Shown piece after piece: positions 35,180 through 43,558 of a stretch of 64,000 bases of DNA. The position numbers were made by a program, and so were the translations under genes. The DNA comes from an uncultured Bacteroidales bacterium (GTDB lineage: Bacteria > Bacteroidota > Bacteroidia > Bacteroidales > Paludibacteraceae). Under the pieces are notes generated by a model that made no database searches, was not told the origin of the DNA, and saw only the letters and a list, made by a program, of their open reading frames with translations. The stretch lies in the NCBI GenBank assembly GCA_902769535.1, contig CACXPH010000004.1, positions 61,011 to 125,010 of the forward strand, given 5' to 3'. The first letter of the stretch is position 1. Each line of letters begins with the position of its first letter.

Positions 35180-36439
35180 TCATTCGTATGTCAAAATGTA
35201 ACGATTTTCTTCACAAAACAAATCATTTGCTACTTCAGAAAGTTCTTTTGAAGACGTTTTTGCTATTTTCGCGAAAATTTCCTGCCATTCTGGTGCGTTG
35301 CCTCTATATAACATCGACTTCGCCATCGCTAACGCACTGTTCTCTTGATTCTGTGCGCTAATAGCCAATTGACCACGTAACTGTTCGATCGATTTTCGCA
35401 AAGCAGCCGGTGATAACGGTACTTCACGTAACTTGTTTAACTCGCGTTCTACTAGTTCTATACTCAGCGGATAGTCCTCCGGATCGCATGCCCAATAGAC
35501 GCACCAATAACCTGTGTCGCTTAGCGGCGTATAGGTCGATTCTACCGTGTATACCAAACCCTTCGACTCGCGCAGACTCAGGTTCAAACGACTGTTCAAA
35601 CTGCCTCCGCCTAAAATATTATTGAGCAGAAACATCGCTAATTGCCGCTCGTGCCCCAATTCATATGCCCTTCCGCCTAACATGGCGTGCACTTGATGCG
35701 TGTGTTTTTTGTAACTCGCGCACCGTGGGGTAATCGTATGTATATCGTATGTATGTCCTATGTTTGTCCTATGTATATCGTTATATAGTCTAAAAAATGT
35801 TCCACAGAACTCCTTCTCCGCAATTCGGAAAATCTTCTCCGGTTTTACATTCCCCTGACAGAAAACAACCATCCGCTCCGGATCGTAATGTTCCTTCATC
35901 CAGTTTTTCGCATATTCCGGTTTGGACGAGATGTGCCGAAGGGTCTTCTTCGTGCCTAAAATCGGCTGTGCCAGACTGCTTCCGGCAAAAACCAATTGTT
36001 CAAAATCGTCGTAAATAAGCTCACTCGGACTGTCGTTATAACTCTCGATCTCGTCTAGGATCACCATTCGCTCTTTGTCTGTCTCTTCTTTCTTGAACGT
36101 CGGCTCTAAGATCATCTCGGCAATCAAATGGAGCGCCACTTGTACATGCTCCGCCATGATTGCGGCATAAAACGTGGTCTCTTCTTTCGTCGTGTACGCA
36201 TTGATCTCCCCTCCGATGCCTTCTATCGACGAGATGATCTGCCGCGCCGAATGGTGTGCGGTCCCCTTGAAAACACAATGCTCTATGTAGTGCGCCATGC
36301 CGTTCTCTTCGGGTTTCTCGTCCCGTGTGCCGGCTCCCACCATCACACCCACATATGCCACAGGACTCGGCGTCTGACGATGCACAATTTTAACGCCGTT
36401 AGGCAAAATATGATAAAAAGTTTGCGTATTTTCTTGCAT
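35180..36439 (-). CDS. M16-family (insulinase-type) zinc peptidase
   Basis: The 419-residue protein has the inverted zinc motif HYIEH (residues 50-54, HxxEH) and downstream Glu in LDEIESYND. The C-terminal half is the inactive partner-like domain (GGGSLNSRLN). Such processing-peptidase-like enzymes degrade peptides. No signal peptide is seen. An 11-mer array (35734-35788) is translated in frame as a His/Tyr-rich stretch (DIHRTNIGHTYDIHT) around residue 225, in a region without conserved motifs. No standard promoter is obvious; its ATG lies inside the divergent tRNA promoter. Confidence 0.9.
   Translation of the reverse strand: MQENTQTFYHILPNGVKIVHRQTPSPVAYVGVMVGAGTRDEKPEENGMAHYIEHCVFKGTAHHSARQIISSIEGIGGEINAYTTKEETTFYAAIMAEHVQVALHLIAEMILEPTFKKEETDKERMVILDEIESYNDSPSELIYDDFEQLVFAGSSLAQPILGTKKTLRHISSKPEYAKNWMKEHYDPERMVVFCQGNVKPEKIFRIAEKEFCGTFFRLYNDIHRTNIGHTYDIHTITPRCASYKKHTHQVHAMLGGRAYELGHERQLAMFLLNNILGGGSLNSRLNLSLRESKGLVYTVESTYTPLSDTGYWCVYWACDPEDYPLSIELVERELNKLREVPLSPAALRKSIEQLRGQLAISAQNQENSALAMAKSMLYRGNAPEWQEIFAKIAKTSSKELSEVANDLFCEENRYILTYE
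35734..35788. repeat. 11-mer array (TCGTATGTATA-like), 5 copies, inside the M16 peptidase gene
   Basis: The units TCGTATGTATA, TCGTATGTATG, TCCTATGTTTG, TCCTATGTATA and TCGTTATATAG are read in frame. The motif resembles the 2669-2720 junction array. Confidence 0.92.
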
Positions 36440-36464
36440 ATTTCAAAAAAAAGCAGTACTTTTG
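36433..36464 (+). promoter_or_regulatory. Promoter of tRNA-Leu and the following lipoprotein gene
   Basis: -33 CTTG (36433-36436) and -7 TACTTTTG (36457-36464) have a 20-bp spacer. A GC-rich palindromic stretch (about 36490-36510) separates it from the tRNA. Confidence 0.75.
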
Positions 36465-36510
36465 CAGCCGCTTTTGTTAAAAAGTCATGGGCGCTCGCTG
36501 CGCTCGCGCC

Positions 36511-36591
36511 GCGGCATTGGCGGAATTGGTAGACGCGCCAGACTTAGGATCTGGTTCCTTCGGAGTGAAAGTTCGAGTCTTTTATGCCGCA
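36511..36591 (+). tRNA. tRNA-Leu (anticodon UAG)
   Basis: The acceptor stem GCGGCAT (36511-36517) pairs with ATGCCGC (36584-36590), followed by discriminator A. The anticodon stem CCAGA/TCTGG encloses CTTAGGA, with anticodon TAG at 36545-36547, reading CUN leucine codons. A long variable arm marks a class II tRNA. The D-loop has GGTAGAC and the T-loop TTCGAGT. CCA is not encoded. Confidence 0.95.
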
Positions 36592-36595
36592 CACT

Positions 36596-37078
36596 ATGAA
36601 ACGTATTTTCTTTTTTATCGCTTTAGCGATTATATCTATTTCCTTCACCTCGTGTCTTACGGGTGAGGCGCAGTCAACGCCATTAATTCAAGTTTCCAAG
36701 ACTGTTTATCGCGCTACACTGGCTGGTGTGCATGATACCATTTCCTTGACGGACACGATACATGTAGGTGATACGCTCCGCGTGCCTCTTATGCTTTACG
36801 GCAACTACAACAACCTTACTGAGTTTACAGTAACGGTCGATGCCGCCGAGTTGGACATGCGTCTGTTGGTAGATTCCGCTTGTTTGGCACTCTTGGATAC
36901 TACTTCCGCTCTGGACAAGGCGTATCTTTGCTTTGCAAAAGACGTCTATATCTTCCCTACGGAAATGCTGTATGTGCCCAAGAAAACCGGTGACTTGAAA
37001 ATCTCTATGAAGCTGGCATCGACAGCCGAAGCAAAATACTCTCCGCTGAACGCCTGGTATATCAGCACTGTTCGCTGA
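36596..37078 (+). CDS. Small lipoprotein of unknown function
   Basis: The 160-residue product begins MKRIFFFIALAIISISFTSC, a lipoprotein signal with Cys at 20. The mature part is beta-rich and lacks recognised motifs. The ATG lies only 4 bases after the tRNA-Leu discriminator base and no other promoter is visible, so it is probably made from the tRNA precursor transcript. An in-frame ATG at 36584 lies inside the tRNA acceptor arm and is rejected. Confidence 0.7.
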   Translation: MKRIFFFIALAIISISFTSCLTGEAQSTPLIQVSKTVYRATLAGVHDTISLTDTIHVGDTLRVPLMLYGNYNNLTEFTVTVDAAELDMRLLVDSACLALLDTTSALDKAYLCFAKDVYIFPTEMLYVPKKTGDLKISMKLASTAEAKYSPLNAWYISTVR

Positions 37079-37104
37079 CCCCCGCATGGCTATCCTGCCC
37101 AAGT

Positions 37105-37863
37105 CTAAACTTGCTTGGCTTCCTGCCAAAGCTCCTCCATCTCCTCCAAGCTCATGTCTTGGAGGTTTTTATTTTGCTCTTTAGCCTTCGCCTCTACGTA
37201 GTTGAAGCGCTTGATGAACTTCAGGTTCGTTTGCTCTAACGCATTGTCCGGCTTGAGTTTGTAGAGTCGTGCGACGTTGATGAGCGAGAACAAGATATCG
37301 CCTAATTCTTCCTCGGAAGGATTTTCCTCGAACTCCCCGATTTCTTCCTTTACCTTATCCCACACATCCTCTTTCTGCTTCCAGTCGAACCCCACATTTG
37401 CTACTTTGTCTTGTATCCGATAGGCCTTCACCAGACTTGGCAGGCTGTCCGGAATACCACCCAACACGGTCTTGTTACCGCCTTTCTCTTTCAACTTTAC
37501 CTGTTCCCAAAGATGACTCACATCTTCGGCATTCTGTGCCGCTGCTTCACCGTATACGTGCGGGTGACGGAAGATCAACTTGTCGCTTATCTTATTGCAT
37601 ACATCGGCGATGTCAAAGTCTCCGGTCTCACTTCCCATCTTGGCGTAGAACACGACGTGCAGCAGTACATCACCGAGTTCCTTGCTGATCTCGTTCATGT
37701 CGTGACGACTGATAGCCGTCGCCAACTCGTACGTCTCTTCAATCGTGTTTTGGCGTAAACTGTCGAAAGTCTGTTTCTTATCCCACGGACATTTCTCGCG
37801 AAGCGTGTCCATGATATCTAACAGCCGCCCGAACGCCGCCAATTGTTCCTCTCTACTGCTCAT
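37105..37863 (-). CDS. mazG: Nucleoside triphosphate pyrophosphohydrolase MazG
   Basis: The 252-residue enzyme hydrolyses NTPs to NMP and pyrophosphate, clearing aberrant nucleotides. Two MazG repeats are visible. The first has CPWDKKQTFDSLRQNTIEETYEL and ELGDVLLHVVF, with the EExxE/ExxD metal ligands. The second has KVKEEIGEFEE and EELGDILFSLINVARL. It overlaps lpxH by 11 bases and belongs to the MIP18-lpxH-mazG operon. Confidence 0.95.
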   Translation of the reverse strand: MSSREEQLAAFGRLLDIMDTLREKCPWDKKQTFDSLRQNTIEETYELATAISRHDMNEISKELGDVLLHVVFYAKMGSETGDFDIADVCNKISDKLIFRHPHVYGEAAAQNAEDVSHLWEQVKLKEKGGNKTVLGGIPDSLPSLVKAYRIQDKVANVGFDWKQKEDVWDKVKEEIGEFEENPSEEELGDILFSLINVARLYKLKPDNALEQTNLKFIKRFNYVEAKAKEQNKNLQDMSLEEMEELWQEAKQV

Positions 37864-38641
37864 AATTATGCATCGTTATATTACCGTGATGATCAAGCTT
37901 GGCGTAAGTCCATTGTCTGAAGCAATCACCCAAAATAATCACGCGGCTACCTGTATCTAATTTCAGATCCAACTCAATATGCCGATGGCCGAAGATATAA
38001 TAATCGCGGTGGTTTTGCTGTTTCTCCTGATCCTTGGCGAACAGCACCAATTCCTCCTTGTGCTCGCCTTTGTACGGACACGGATTTGCCAACTCTTTCA
38101 ACCGACTGCGTTTAGCCCATCCGTAACCGATCTTATTGCCCCATGCCGGTGGTAAGCAGCGGAACAGGAATTGCAGCACCGGATCATTAAAGATCTTGCG
38201 CAACGCTATGAAATGTCGTATTTTCTTGCGAATACGGCTCGGATAATAGGTCTCCCAGTCTCTTGGCAACAGACCGTCTCCATGCGCCAGAAACAACGTC
38301 TTGCCGTACCGGTTGATTGTGCATGATTCATAGTGGACCTCCGCGCCGGTCAGTTGTTGTAAACCACCGAACGTCCACAGGTCGTGATTGCCCGTGAAGA
38401 TGTGAACATGTATGCCTTTCTTGGCTAACTTACGCAACTCCTTACAGAACGGATGATACTCTCTCTTGCTCTTGTCGTGCACAAAATACTCCATCCAGAA
38501 ATCGAACATGTCACCGAGCATGTAGATAGAGACGGCATCCTTGCTCATCATCTCTAACATCTCGATTAATTTCTTCTGCTGCGCGTACCCGCGATCATTC
38601 GCCCAACTTCCTAAATGGGCGTCACTTATAAAATATATCAT
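37853..38641 (-). CDS. lpxH: UDP-2,3-diacylglucosamine diphosphatase (LpxH-type)
   Basis: The 262-residue metallophosphoesterase makes lipid X in lipid A synthesis. It has the calcineurin-like motifs FISDAHLGS (D7, H9), GDMFDFW, FTGNHDLW, LFLAHGDGL and FGHRHIE. I start at ATG 38641 (MIYFISDAHLGS), overlapping the upstream stop as ATGA. A longer in-frame start at 38692 would only add 17 residues read through the upstream gene. A second lipid A gene, lpxK, lies at 7209. Confidence 0.9.
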   Translation of the reverse strand: MIYFISDAHLGSWANDRGYAQQKKLIEMLEMMSKDAVSIYMLGDMFDFWMEYFVHDKSKREYHPFCKELRKLAKKGIHVHIFTGNHDLWTFGGLQQLTGAEVHYESCTINRYGKTLFLAHGDGLLPRDWETYYPSRIRKKIRHFIALRKIFNDPVLQFLFRCLPPAWGNKIGYGWAKRSRLKELANPCPYKGEHKEELVLFAKDQEKQQNHRDYYIFGHRHIELDLKLDTGSRVIILGDCFRQWTYAKLDHHGNITMHNYEQ

Positions 38642-38952
38642 AAAAACCCTAATTCCAATTTTGCTTCTTCGCTCATCATTTCTTTGGACCACTCCGGCTC
38701 AAAAACGATGGTCACGTTTACATCTTTGATGCCGTCAACACTTCCTACTTTCTGCCGAATGTCCTCTACGATAAAGTCTCCGGCGGGACACGAAGGTGCG
38801 GTGAGTGTCATCGTAATATCGCACACACCGTCATCCTTTATGTCGATGCCGTAGATCAAGCCCAAGTCATAGACATTGACCGGAATCTCCGGGTCAAAAA
38901 CCGTCTTGAGCATCTTCAATATCTCTTCTTCTTTCTCTAAAAACTCGTTCAT
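38638..38952 (-). CDS. MIP18/DUF59 family metal-sulfur cluster assembly factor
   Basis: The 104-residue protein has the DUF59 core: LKTVFDPEIPVNVYDLGLIYGI and the conserved Cys region TLTAPSCPAGD (Cys 55). Relatives (SufT, PaaD, eukaryotic MIP18) help mature iron-sulfur proteins. I chose ATG 38952. A far upstream ATG at 39642 gives an open frame that runs antisense through htpG and across the promoter. Confidence 0.9.
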   Translation of the reverse strand: MNEFLEKEEEILKMLKTVFDPEIPVNVYDLGLIYGIDIKDDGVCDITMTLTAPSCPAGDFIVEDIRQKVGSVDGIKDVNVTIVFEPEWSKEMMSEEAKLELGFL

Positions 38953-38992
38953 CTGTCTCTGTTCAGCAGCCCTTTCAGCCGCAAAACGGCTG

Positions 38993-39024
38993 CAAAGGTA
39001 CTGCTTTTTTTTTATATATGCAAA
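38993..39024 (-). promoter_or_regulatory. Promoter of the MIP18-lpxH-mazG operon
   Basis: On the minus strand, -33 TTTG (39021-39024) and -7 TACCTTTG (38993-39000) have a 20-bp spacer. Confidence 0.8.
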
Positions 39025-39029
39025 TATAA

Positions 39030-39070
39030 CTGCCAAAATGGCAGAAAAAAGTGAATTGGCATGCCTTTTG
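39030..39070 (+). promoter_or_regulatory. htpG: htpG control region: inverted repeat and sigma-54-like -24/-12 element
   Basis: CTGCCA-AAA-TGGCAG (39030-39044) is a perfect 6+6 inverted repeat. Eleven bases later comes TTGGCATGCCTTTTG (39056-39070), close to the sigma-54 consensus TGGCAC-N5-TTGC with GT for the -12 GC. No TAnnTTTG element lies upstream of htpG. Confidence 0.5.
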
Positions 39071-39108
39071 TCTATCAAAAAGTGGAAAATTATTAAAACA
39101 CATATATT

Positions 39109-41043
39109 ATGAGTAAAGGAAATATTGGGGTAACGAGTGATAACATCTTCCCCGTCATTAAGAAATTTTTGTATTCCGACCATGAGATCTTCCTGCGTGA
39201 GTTGATATCCAATGCGGTTGATGCGACGCAGAAACTCAAGACTTTGTCTTCCGTGGGTGAAGCCAAGGGTGACCTCGGCGACCTGCGCGTACGCGTGTCT
39301 ATAGATAAGGATAAGAAAACCCTCACCGTCTCCGATCATGGTATTGGAATGACCGCTGAAGAGGTCGATAAATACATCAACCAGATCGCTTTCTCCGGCG
39401 CGGAGGAGTTCCTTAACCAATACAAAGACAAGGCGGAAGCTATCATCGGCCATTTCGGTCTGGGTTTCTACTCGGCTTTCATGGTCAGCAAAAAGGTTGA
39501 GATCTTCAGCCAGAGTTACAAAGAGGACGCGAAAGCCGTTCACTGGTCTTGCGAGGGAACACCGGAATATACGATGGAAGATACTATCAAGGCCGAGCGC
39601 GGTACAGACATCGTGCTGCATATCGACGACGAGTTCCCGCAATATCTGGAGAACGCTACGATAGAAGGGCTGCTTCGCAAATACTGCAAGTTCCTGCCCG
39701 TGGAGATTGCTTTCGGCAAGAAGAAAGAGTGGAAAGACGGCAAAGAAGTGGAATTAGACGAAGAGAATATCATAAATGATATTAATCCCGCCTGGACTCG
39801 CAAGCCGAGTGAGTTGAAAGATGAGGATTATGACAAGTTCTATCACGAGTTATACCCGATGCAGATGGATGAACCGCTATTCCATATTCACCTGAATGTG
39901 GACTATCCGTTCCACCTGACCGGAATCCTCTATTTCCCGAAGATCAAGAGCAACCTCGACGTTCACCGCAACAAGATCCAGCTCTATTGCAATCAGGTCT
40001 ATGTGACGGACGAAGTGGAGAATATCGTGCCGGAATATCTGACTTTGCTGCACGGCGTCATCGACTCTCCGGATATCCCGCTCAACGTCAGCCGTTCATA
40101 TCTCCAGTCGGATAACAACGTCAAGAAAATCAGCGGATACATTACCAAGAAAGTAGCTGACAAACTTGCAGAGCTGTACAAGGCCGACAAGGACGAGTTC
40201 GCGAAGAAATGGGACGACAACAAGATGTTCATTCAGTTCGGTATGCTGACCGACGAGAAGTTCTACGAGAAAGCCACCGGCTTTGCGCTCTATAAGAACC
40301 TCGACGGCCAGTACGCTACGCTCGACGAGTACATGGACAAAGTGCGTGAGAATCAAGTGGACAAGGACGGTAACATGATCATCCTCTACACCAACGACCC
40401 GGACGCACACTATACCTTTATCGAGCGTGCGAAAGCAAAGGGCTACGACGTACTGCTACAAGATGGCGAACTCGATGTACACTGTATGAGCCAGGCCGAG
40501 CAGAAGCACGAGAAACTGCGTTTCGTTCGCGTGGACAGCGATACCATCGAGAACCTGATCAAGAAGGAAGACGCGGCGAAGGACGAATATACGGACGAGC
40601 AGAAAGAAGGGCTGCGCAAGGCCTTTGAGGCTTTGCTGCCGACCGATGCCGACAAGCTCAAATACAACGTCACCTGCGAAGCGGCTGCGGCCGATGCCCT
40701 GCCGGTCTTCCTGACGCAGAATGAGTTCATGCGCCGAATGAAAGAGATGGCAGCTCATCAGCAAGGTATGTCGTTCTACGGCCAGATGCCGGACAGCTAT
40801 AACCTCGTGCTTAACACTTCGCATCCGCTCATCCAGGAGTTGGTAGGCAAAGAGACCGCCGAGGAAGTACAGGAAGAAGTGGAGAAGGACGGCAAGAAAG
40901 AGACCGTTGTCAAAACAGCCTATAAGCTCGAGGGCGAAGACGAGCGAATGAAACAACTGATAGACATCGCTTTGCTCGCAAGCGGCCAACTGAAAGGCGA
41001 AGCCTTAGCGAAGTTCGTCAACCGATCGGTTGAAATGCTATAA
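39109..41043 (+). CDS. htpG: Molecular chaperone HtpG (Hsp90)
   Basis: The 644-residue cytoplasmic ATP-dependent chaperone has the GHKL ATPase motifs: RELISNAVDATQKL, DHGIGMTAEEV, HFGLGFYSAFMVS and GTDIVLHI. The middle-domain catalytic Arg is in DSPDIPLNVSRSYLQ. The C-terminal dimerisation domain is slightly short for the family. It is monocistronic, with an unusual control region upstream and a strong hairpin terminator downstream. Confidence 0.97.
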   Translation: MSKGNIGVTSDNIFPVIKKFLYSDHEIFLRELISNAVDATQKLKTLSSVGEAKGDLGDLRVRVSIDKDKKTLTVSDHGIGMTAEEVDKYINQIAFSGAEEFLNQYKDKAEAIIGHFGLGFYSAFMVSKKVEIFSQSYKEDAKAVHWSCEGTPEYTMEDTIKAERGTDIVLHIDDEFPQYLENATIEGLLRKYCKFLPVEIAFGKKKEWKDGKEVELDEENIINDINPAWTRKPSELKDEDYDKFYHELYPMQMDEPLFHIHLNVDYPFHLTGILYFPKIKSNLDVHRNKIQLYCNQVYVTDEVENIVPEYLTLLHGVIDSPDIPLNVSRSYLQSDNNVKKISGYITKKVADKLAELYKADKDEFAKKWDDNKMFIQFGMLTDEKFYEKATGFALYKNLDGQYATLDEYMDKVRENQVDKDGNMIILYTNDPDAHYTFIERAKAKGYDVLLQDGELDVHCMSQAEQKHEKLRFVRVDSDTIENLIKKEDAAKDEYTDEQKEGLRKAFEALLPTDADKLKYNVTCEAAAADALPVFLTQNEFMRRMKEMAAHQQGMSFYGQMPDSYNLVLNTSHPLIQELVGKETAEEVQEEVEKDGKKETVVKTAYKLEGEDERMKQLIDIALLASGQLKGEALAKFVNRSVEML

Positions 41044-41049
41044 ATGAAA

Positions 41050-41082
41050 AATGGCTGCTTAACGGCAGCCATTCTTTTTTTT
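41050..41082. terminator. Bidirectional terminator between htpG and clpP
   Basis: AATGGCTGC (41050-41058) pairs with GCAGCCATT (41065-41073), followed by CT8 on plus and preceded by A5 that gives a T-run on minus. It serves convergent htpG and clpP. Confidence 0.9.
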
Positions 41083-41092
41083 GTTTATCTTG

Positions 41093-41692
41093 TTATTGGA
41101 TGACTGAGTCGAGGAAACCGAGTTTGATGGCTTCGTCGGCTTTCATCCAGTTGTCGCGGTCACACAGTGCTTCGATCTGCTCGAGCGTCTGACCGCTGTT
41201 CTCTGCCAGCACCTTATAGAGGTCTAACTTAAGGTTCTCCATCTCTTTGAGATGGATAGCTTGGTCCTTGAAGGTCGAGTAACCGATGCCGGAACTCGGT
41301 TGATGGATCATGAAACGCGAGTAGGGCAGGGCTGTTCGGTGACCTTTCTCTCCGCTCGAAGCGATGACGGCACCCATCGAAGCGGCCAGACCTAAGACGG
41401 TCGTGTATACCGGCGACTTGATGAACTTCATTACGGAGATCAACTCCAGACCGGAGTAGCACTCACCGCCTGCCGAGTTGATGTAGAGGTTAATCGGATC
41501 GTGGTTGAGCGAGTCAAGGAACAGCAACTGCGCTACCAGCGTGTCCATCGTGTCGCCTACTACCTCTCCGCTTAGGAAGAGGATACGGTCCATCATCAAG
41601 CGGCTGAATACATCTAATTGCGTGATGTTCAGTTGGCGCTCTTCAATAATATACGGATTAAAAATCCGACTGTCAATCTTGTTTTCTTTCAT
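41093..41692 (-). CDS. clpP: ATP-dependent Clp protease proteolytic subunit
   Basis: The 199-residue serine protease has Ser 105 in GLAASMGAV, His 130 in RFMIHQPSSG and the catalytic Asp in the CDRDNW segment. It forms the barrel degraded-substrate chamber with a Clp ATPase. No clpX or clpA follows here, unlike many genomes where clpX is adjacent. It is separated from pepP by an octamer array and probably shares the pepP promoter. Confidence 0.93.
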   Translation of the reverse strand: MKENKIDSRIFNPYIIEERQLNITQLDVFSRLMMDRILFLSGEVVGDTMDTLVAQLLFLDSLNHDPINLYINSAGGECYSGLELISVMKFIKSPVYTTVLGLAASMGAVIASSGEKGHRTALPYSRFMIHQPSSGIGYSTFKDQAIHLKEMENLKLDLYKVLAENSGQTLEQIEALCDRDNWMKADEAIKLGFLDSVIQ

Positions 41693-41727
41693 ATTCGTTA
41701 ATTCGTTAATCTCTAATTCGTTAATCG
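41693..41727. repeat. Octamer array (ATTCGTTA), 3 full copies, pepP/clpP junction
   Basis: ATTCGTTA, ATTCGTTA, ATCTCTA and ATTCGTTA fill the clpP-pepP gap up to the pepP stop. Confidence 0.9.
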
Positions 41728-43499
41728 CCGAGTGCCGCGCACTTGTATGCCAAGTATTTCTTCTCCTCGTCGTTGAGCAGCGGGCTGACCTCTTTATATA
41801 CGCGCACGTGGTAAGCGTTGATCCAGTCGATCTCGTCTTCCGTCATAAGGCTCATCTCGATCAGACTTGTGTCATAGAAGCAGAGCGTGAGGGTCTCGAA
41901 TGCGAGCCATTCATCCTCGGTTGTGGTCGCCTTGGTTTGTTTGGCAGGAATGACGGTGATCAGGTTCTCCGTGCGGATGCCCCACATATCGGTGCGGTAG
42001 ATACCCGGTTCATCGGAGATGATGTGTCCTACCTCGAGGGCTGTCGGGTTATTGTCCGTGCGGACGTTCTGCGGACCTTCGTGACAACCCAAGAAATGGC
42101 CTACACCGTGACCTGTACCATGACCGAAAGTAATGCCTGCTTCCCACATATACTGCTTGGCAAGGGCATCGAGTTGGTTGCCTCTCGTGCCACGCGGAAA
42201 ACGGGCACGGGCAAGAGCGATGTGACCTTTGAGCACATAGGTGTAGTCCAGTTTGGCCTGCTGCGGAATACGTCCGCCGAGCCAAACGGTGCGGGTGATG
42301 TCCGTCGTGCCATCGAGGTACTGACCGCCGCTGTCGAGCAGCAGCATGCCTTGCGGCTTGACTTCAGCGCAGTTATCTTTGGTGGCGGCATAGTGCACGA
42401 TGGCTCCGTTGCCAAGGTAGCCTGCGATGGTGCCGAAGGACTCCTCCACGAAGTTCTCGCCTTTCAGGCGGAACTCATGCAGTTTCTCCATAAGCGACCA
42501 TTCGGTTTGCGTCTGGCCGTTGGCAAAGGCCTCTTCCTCGAGCCACATAAAGAAACGCGTAAGAGCAACGGCATCTTGGCGCATGGCGATGCGCTCGCCT
42601 TCCAGTTCGACAGCGTTCTTCTTGGCCTTGTCGATGAGTATAGGAGATTTGGCGTTGATCTTCTTGCAGCCTTCCGGAATCGCCTCATAGAGCGCCTCGT
42701 TGACCCGTGCACCGTCGTATAGAATAGTTCCGCTGAGGCTGGAGATGTACGAGAAAACGGCCTCGTACGGCTTGACATCAATGTTGTTGAAGTCCAGGTA
42801 GTTCTGCGCCGGAGAATCAATCTTATTCGCATCTACGAACAGCGTGCATTTATCGGCCTCGAGTACCACATACGAGATCACTACAGGGTTGTACTCAACA
42901 TCGTTTCCGCGGATATTGAGCAACCACGCGATCTCGTCCAGTGCGCTCACGATAAGCGCGTCTGCTTTCTTTTTAGCCAACTGTTCACGCATGCGTGACA
43001 ACTTACTTTCTACGGTCTCGCCTGCAAAATCTGCAGAGTAGGGGTAGAGTTTATCTTGCGGAATAGCGGGACGATCTTCCGTCCAGATGGGCTTGATCAG
43101 GTCGATAGAGCGTAGTTCTGCTTTCTCTTTCCAGTCCGCGAAGTCATTGACACTGAACATCTCGGGGTTGACACCTATGGTGCCGTGGATGTTTTCTGCC
43201 AGCCAGTCGATGACACTTGGGCAGTCGATATCACTCTCGCGCATCAATTCGATGGTCGAGTCCTTGAGTTCGATGCCTGCCTGCAGGTAATACCGGCTGT
43301 CTGTCCAAAGCAGAGCTTTGTCGAGCGTCACTACCATCGTGCCGCTCTCACCGTTAAAACCGGAGATCCACTGCATCTCGCACCAATGACTGGCCATGTA
43401 TTCACTCGCGTGCGGGTCATTTCCCGGCACTACATACGCTACCAAATTATTCTCGCGCATCAAATTGCGCAAAGCATTCAATCTGTCTAATACTGTCAT
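41721..43499 (-). CDS. pepP: Xaa-Pro aminopeptidase (M24B)
   Basis: The 592-residue enzyme removes N-terminal residues before proline. It has two creatinase-like N-terminal domains and a C-terminal pita-bread metallopeptidase domain. Metal ligands are in LLLDSGGQYLDGTTDITRTVW (Asp pair), FGHGTGHGVGHFLGCHEGP (His), SDEPGIY (Glu) and GIRTENL (Glu). The three-domain length resembles the cytosolic APP1-type enzymes. It has its own promoter and is followed by clpP. Confidence 0.94.
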   Translation of the reverse strand: MTVLDRLNALRNLMRENNLVAYVVPGNDPHASEYMASHWCEMQWISGFNGESGTMVVTLDKALLWTDSRYYLQAGIELKDSTIELMRESDIDCPSVIDWLAENIHGTIGVNPEMFSVNDFADWKEKAELRSIDLIKPIWTEDRPAIPQDKLYPYSADFAGETVESKLSRMREQLAKKKADALIVSALDEIAWLLNIRGNDVEYNPVVISYVVLEADKCTLFVDANKIDSPAQNYLDFNNIDVKPYEAVFSYISSLSGTILYDGARVNEALYEAIPEGCKKINAKSPILIDKAKKNAVELEGERIAMRQDAVALTRFFMWLEEEAFANGQTQTEWSLMEKLHEFRLKGENFVEESFGTIAGYLGNGAIVHYAATKDNCAEVKPQGMLLLDSGGQYLDGTTDITRTVWLGGRIPQQAKLDYTYVLKGHIALARARFPRGTRGNQLDALAKQYMWEAGITFGHGTGHGVGHFLGCHEGPQNVRTDNNPTALEVGHIISDEPGIYRTDMWGIRTENLITVIPAKQTKATTTEDEWLAFETLTLCFYDTSLIEMSLMTEDEIDWINAYHVRVYKEVSPLLNDEEKKYLAYKCAALGD

Positions 43500-43521
43500 A
43501 AGTCAAAAACCTTTGCGGCTG

Positions 43522-43553
43522 CAAAGGTACGAAAAAAAAATGACATGTGCAAG
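43522..43553 (-). promoter_or_regulatory. pepP-clpP promoter
   Basis: On the minus strand, -33 CTTG (43550-43553) and -7 TACCTTTG (43522-43529) have a 20-bp spacer. It lies immediately after the end of the next upstream gene. Confidence 0.77.
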
Positions 43554-43558
43554 AAAAT

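Noticed and set aside
36490-36510. GC-rich palindromic stretch upstream of tRNA-Leu as a terminator
   Set aside because: It lies between the promoter and the tRNA and is not followed by a T-run; a processing or spacer hairpin is more likely.
38953-39642. Extended N-terminus of the MIP18 protein
   Set aside because: The frame crosses the operon promoter and runs antisense to the htpG 5' end; the family protein is about 100 residues.
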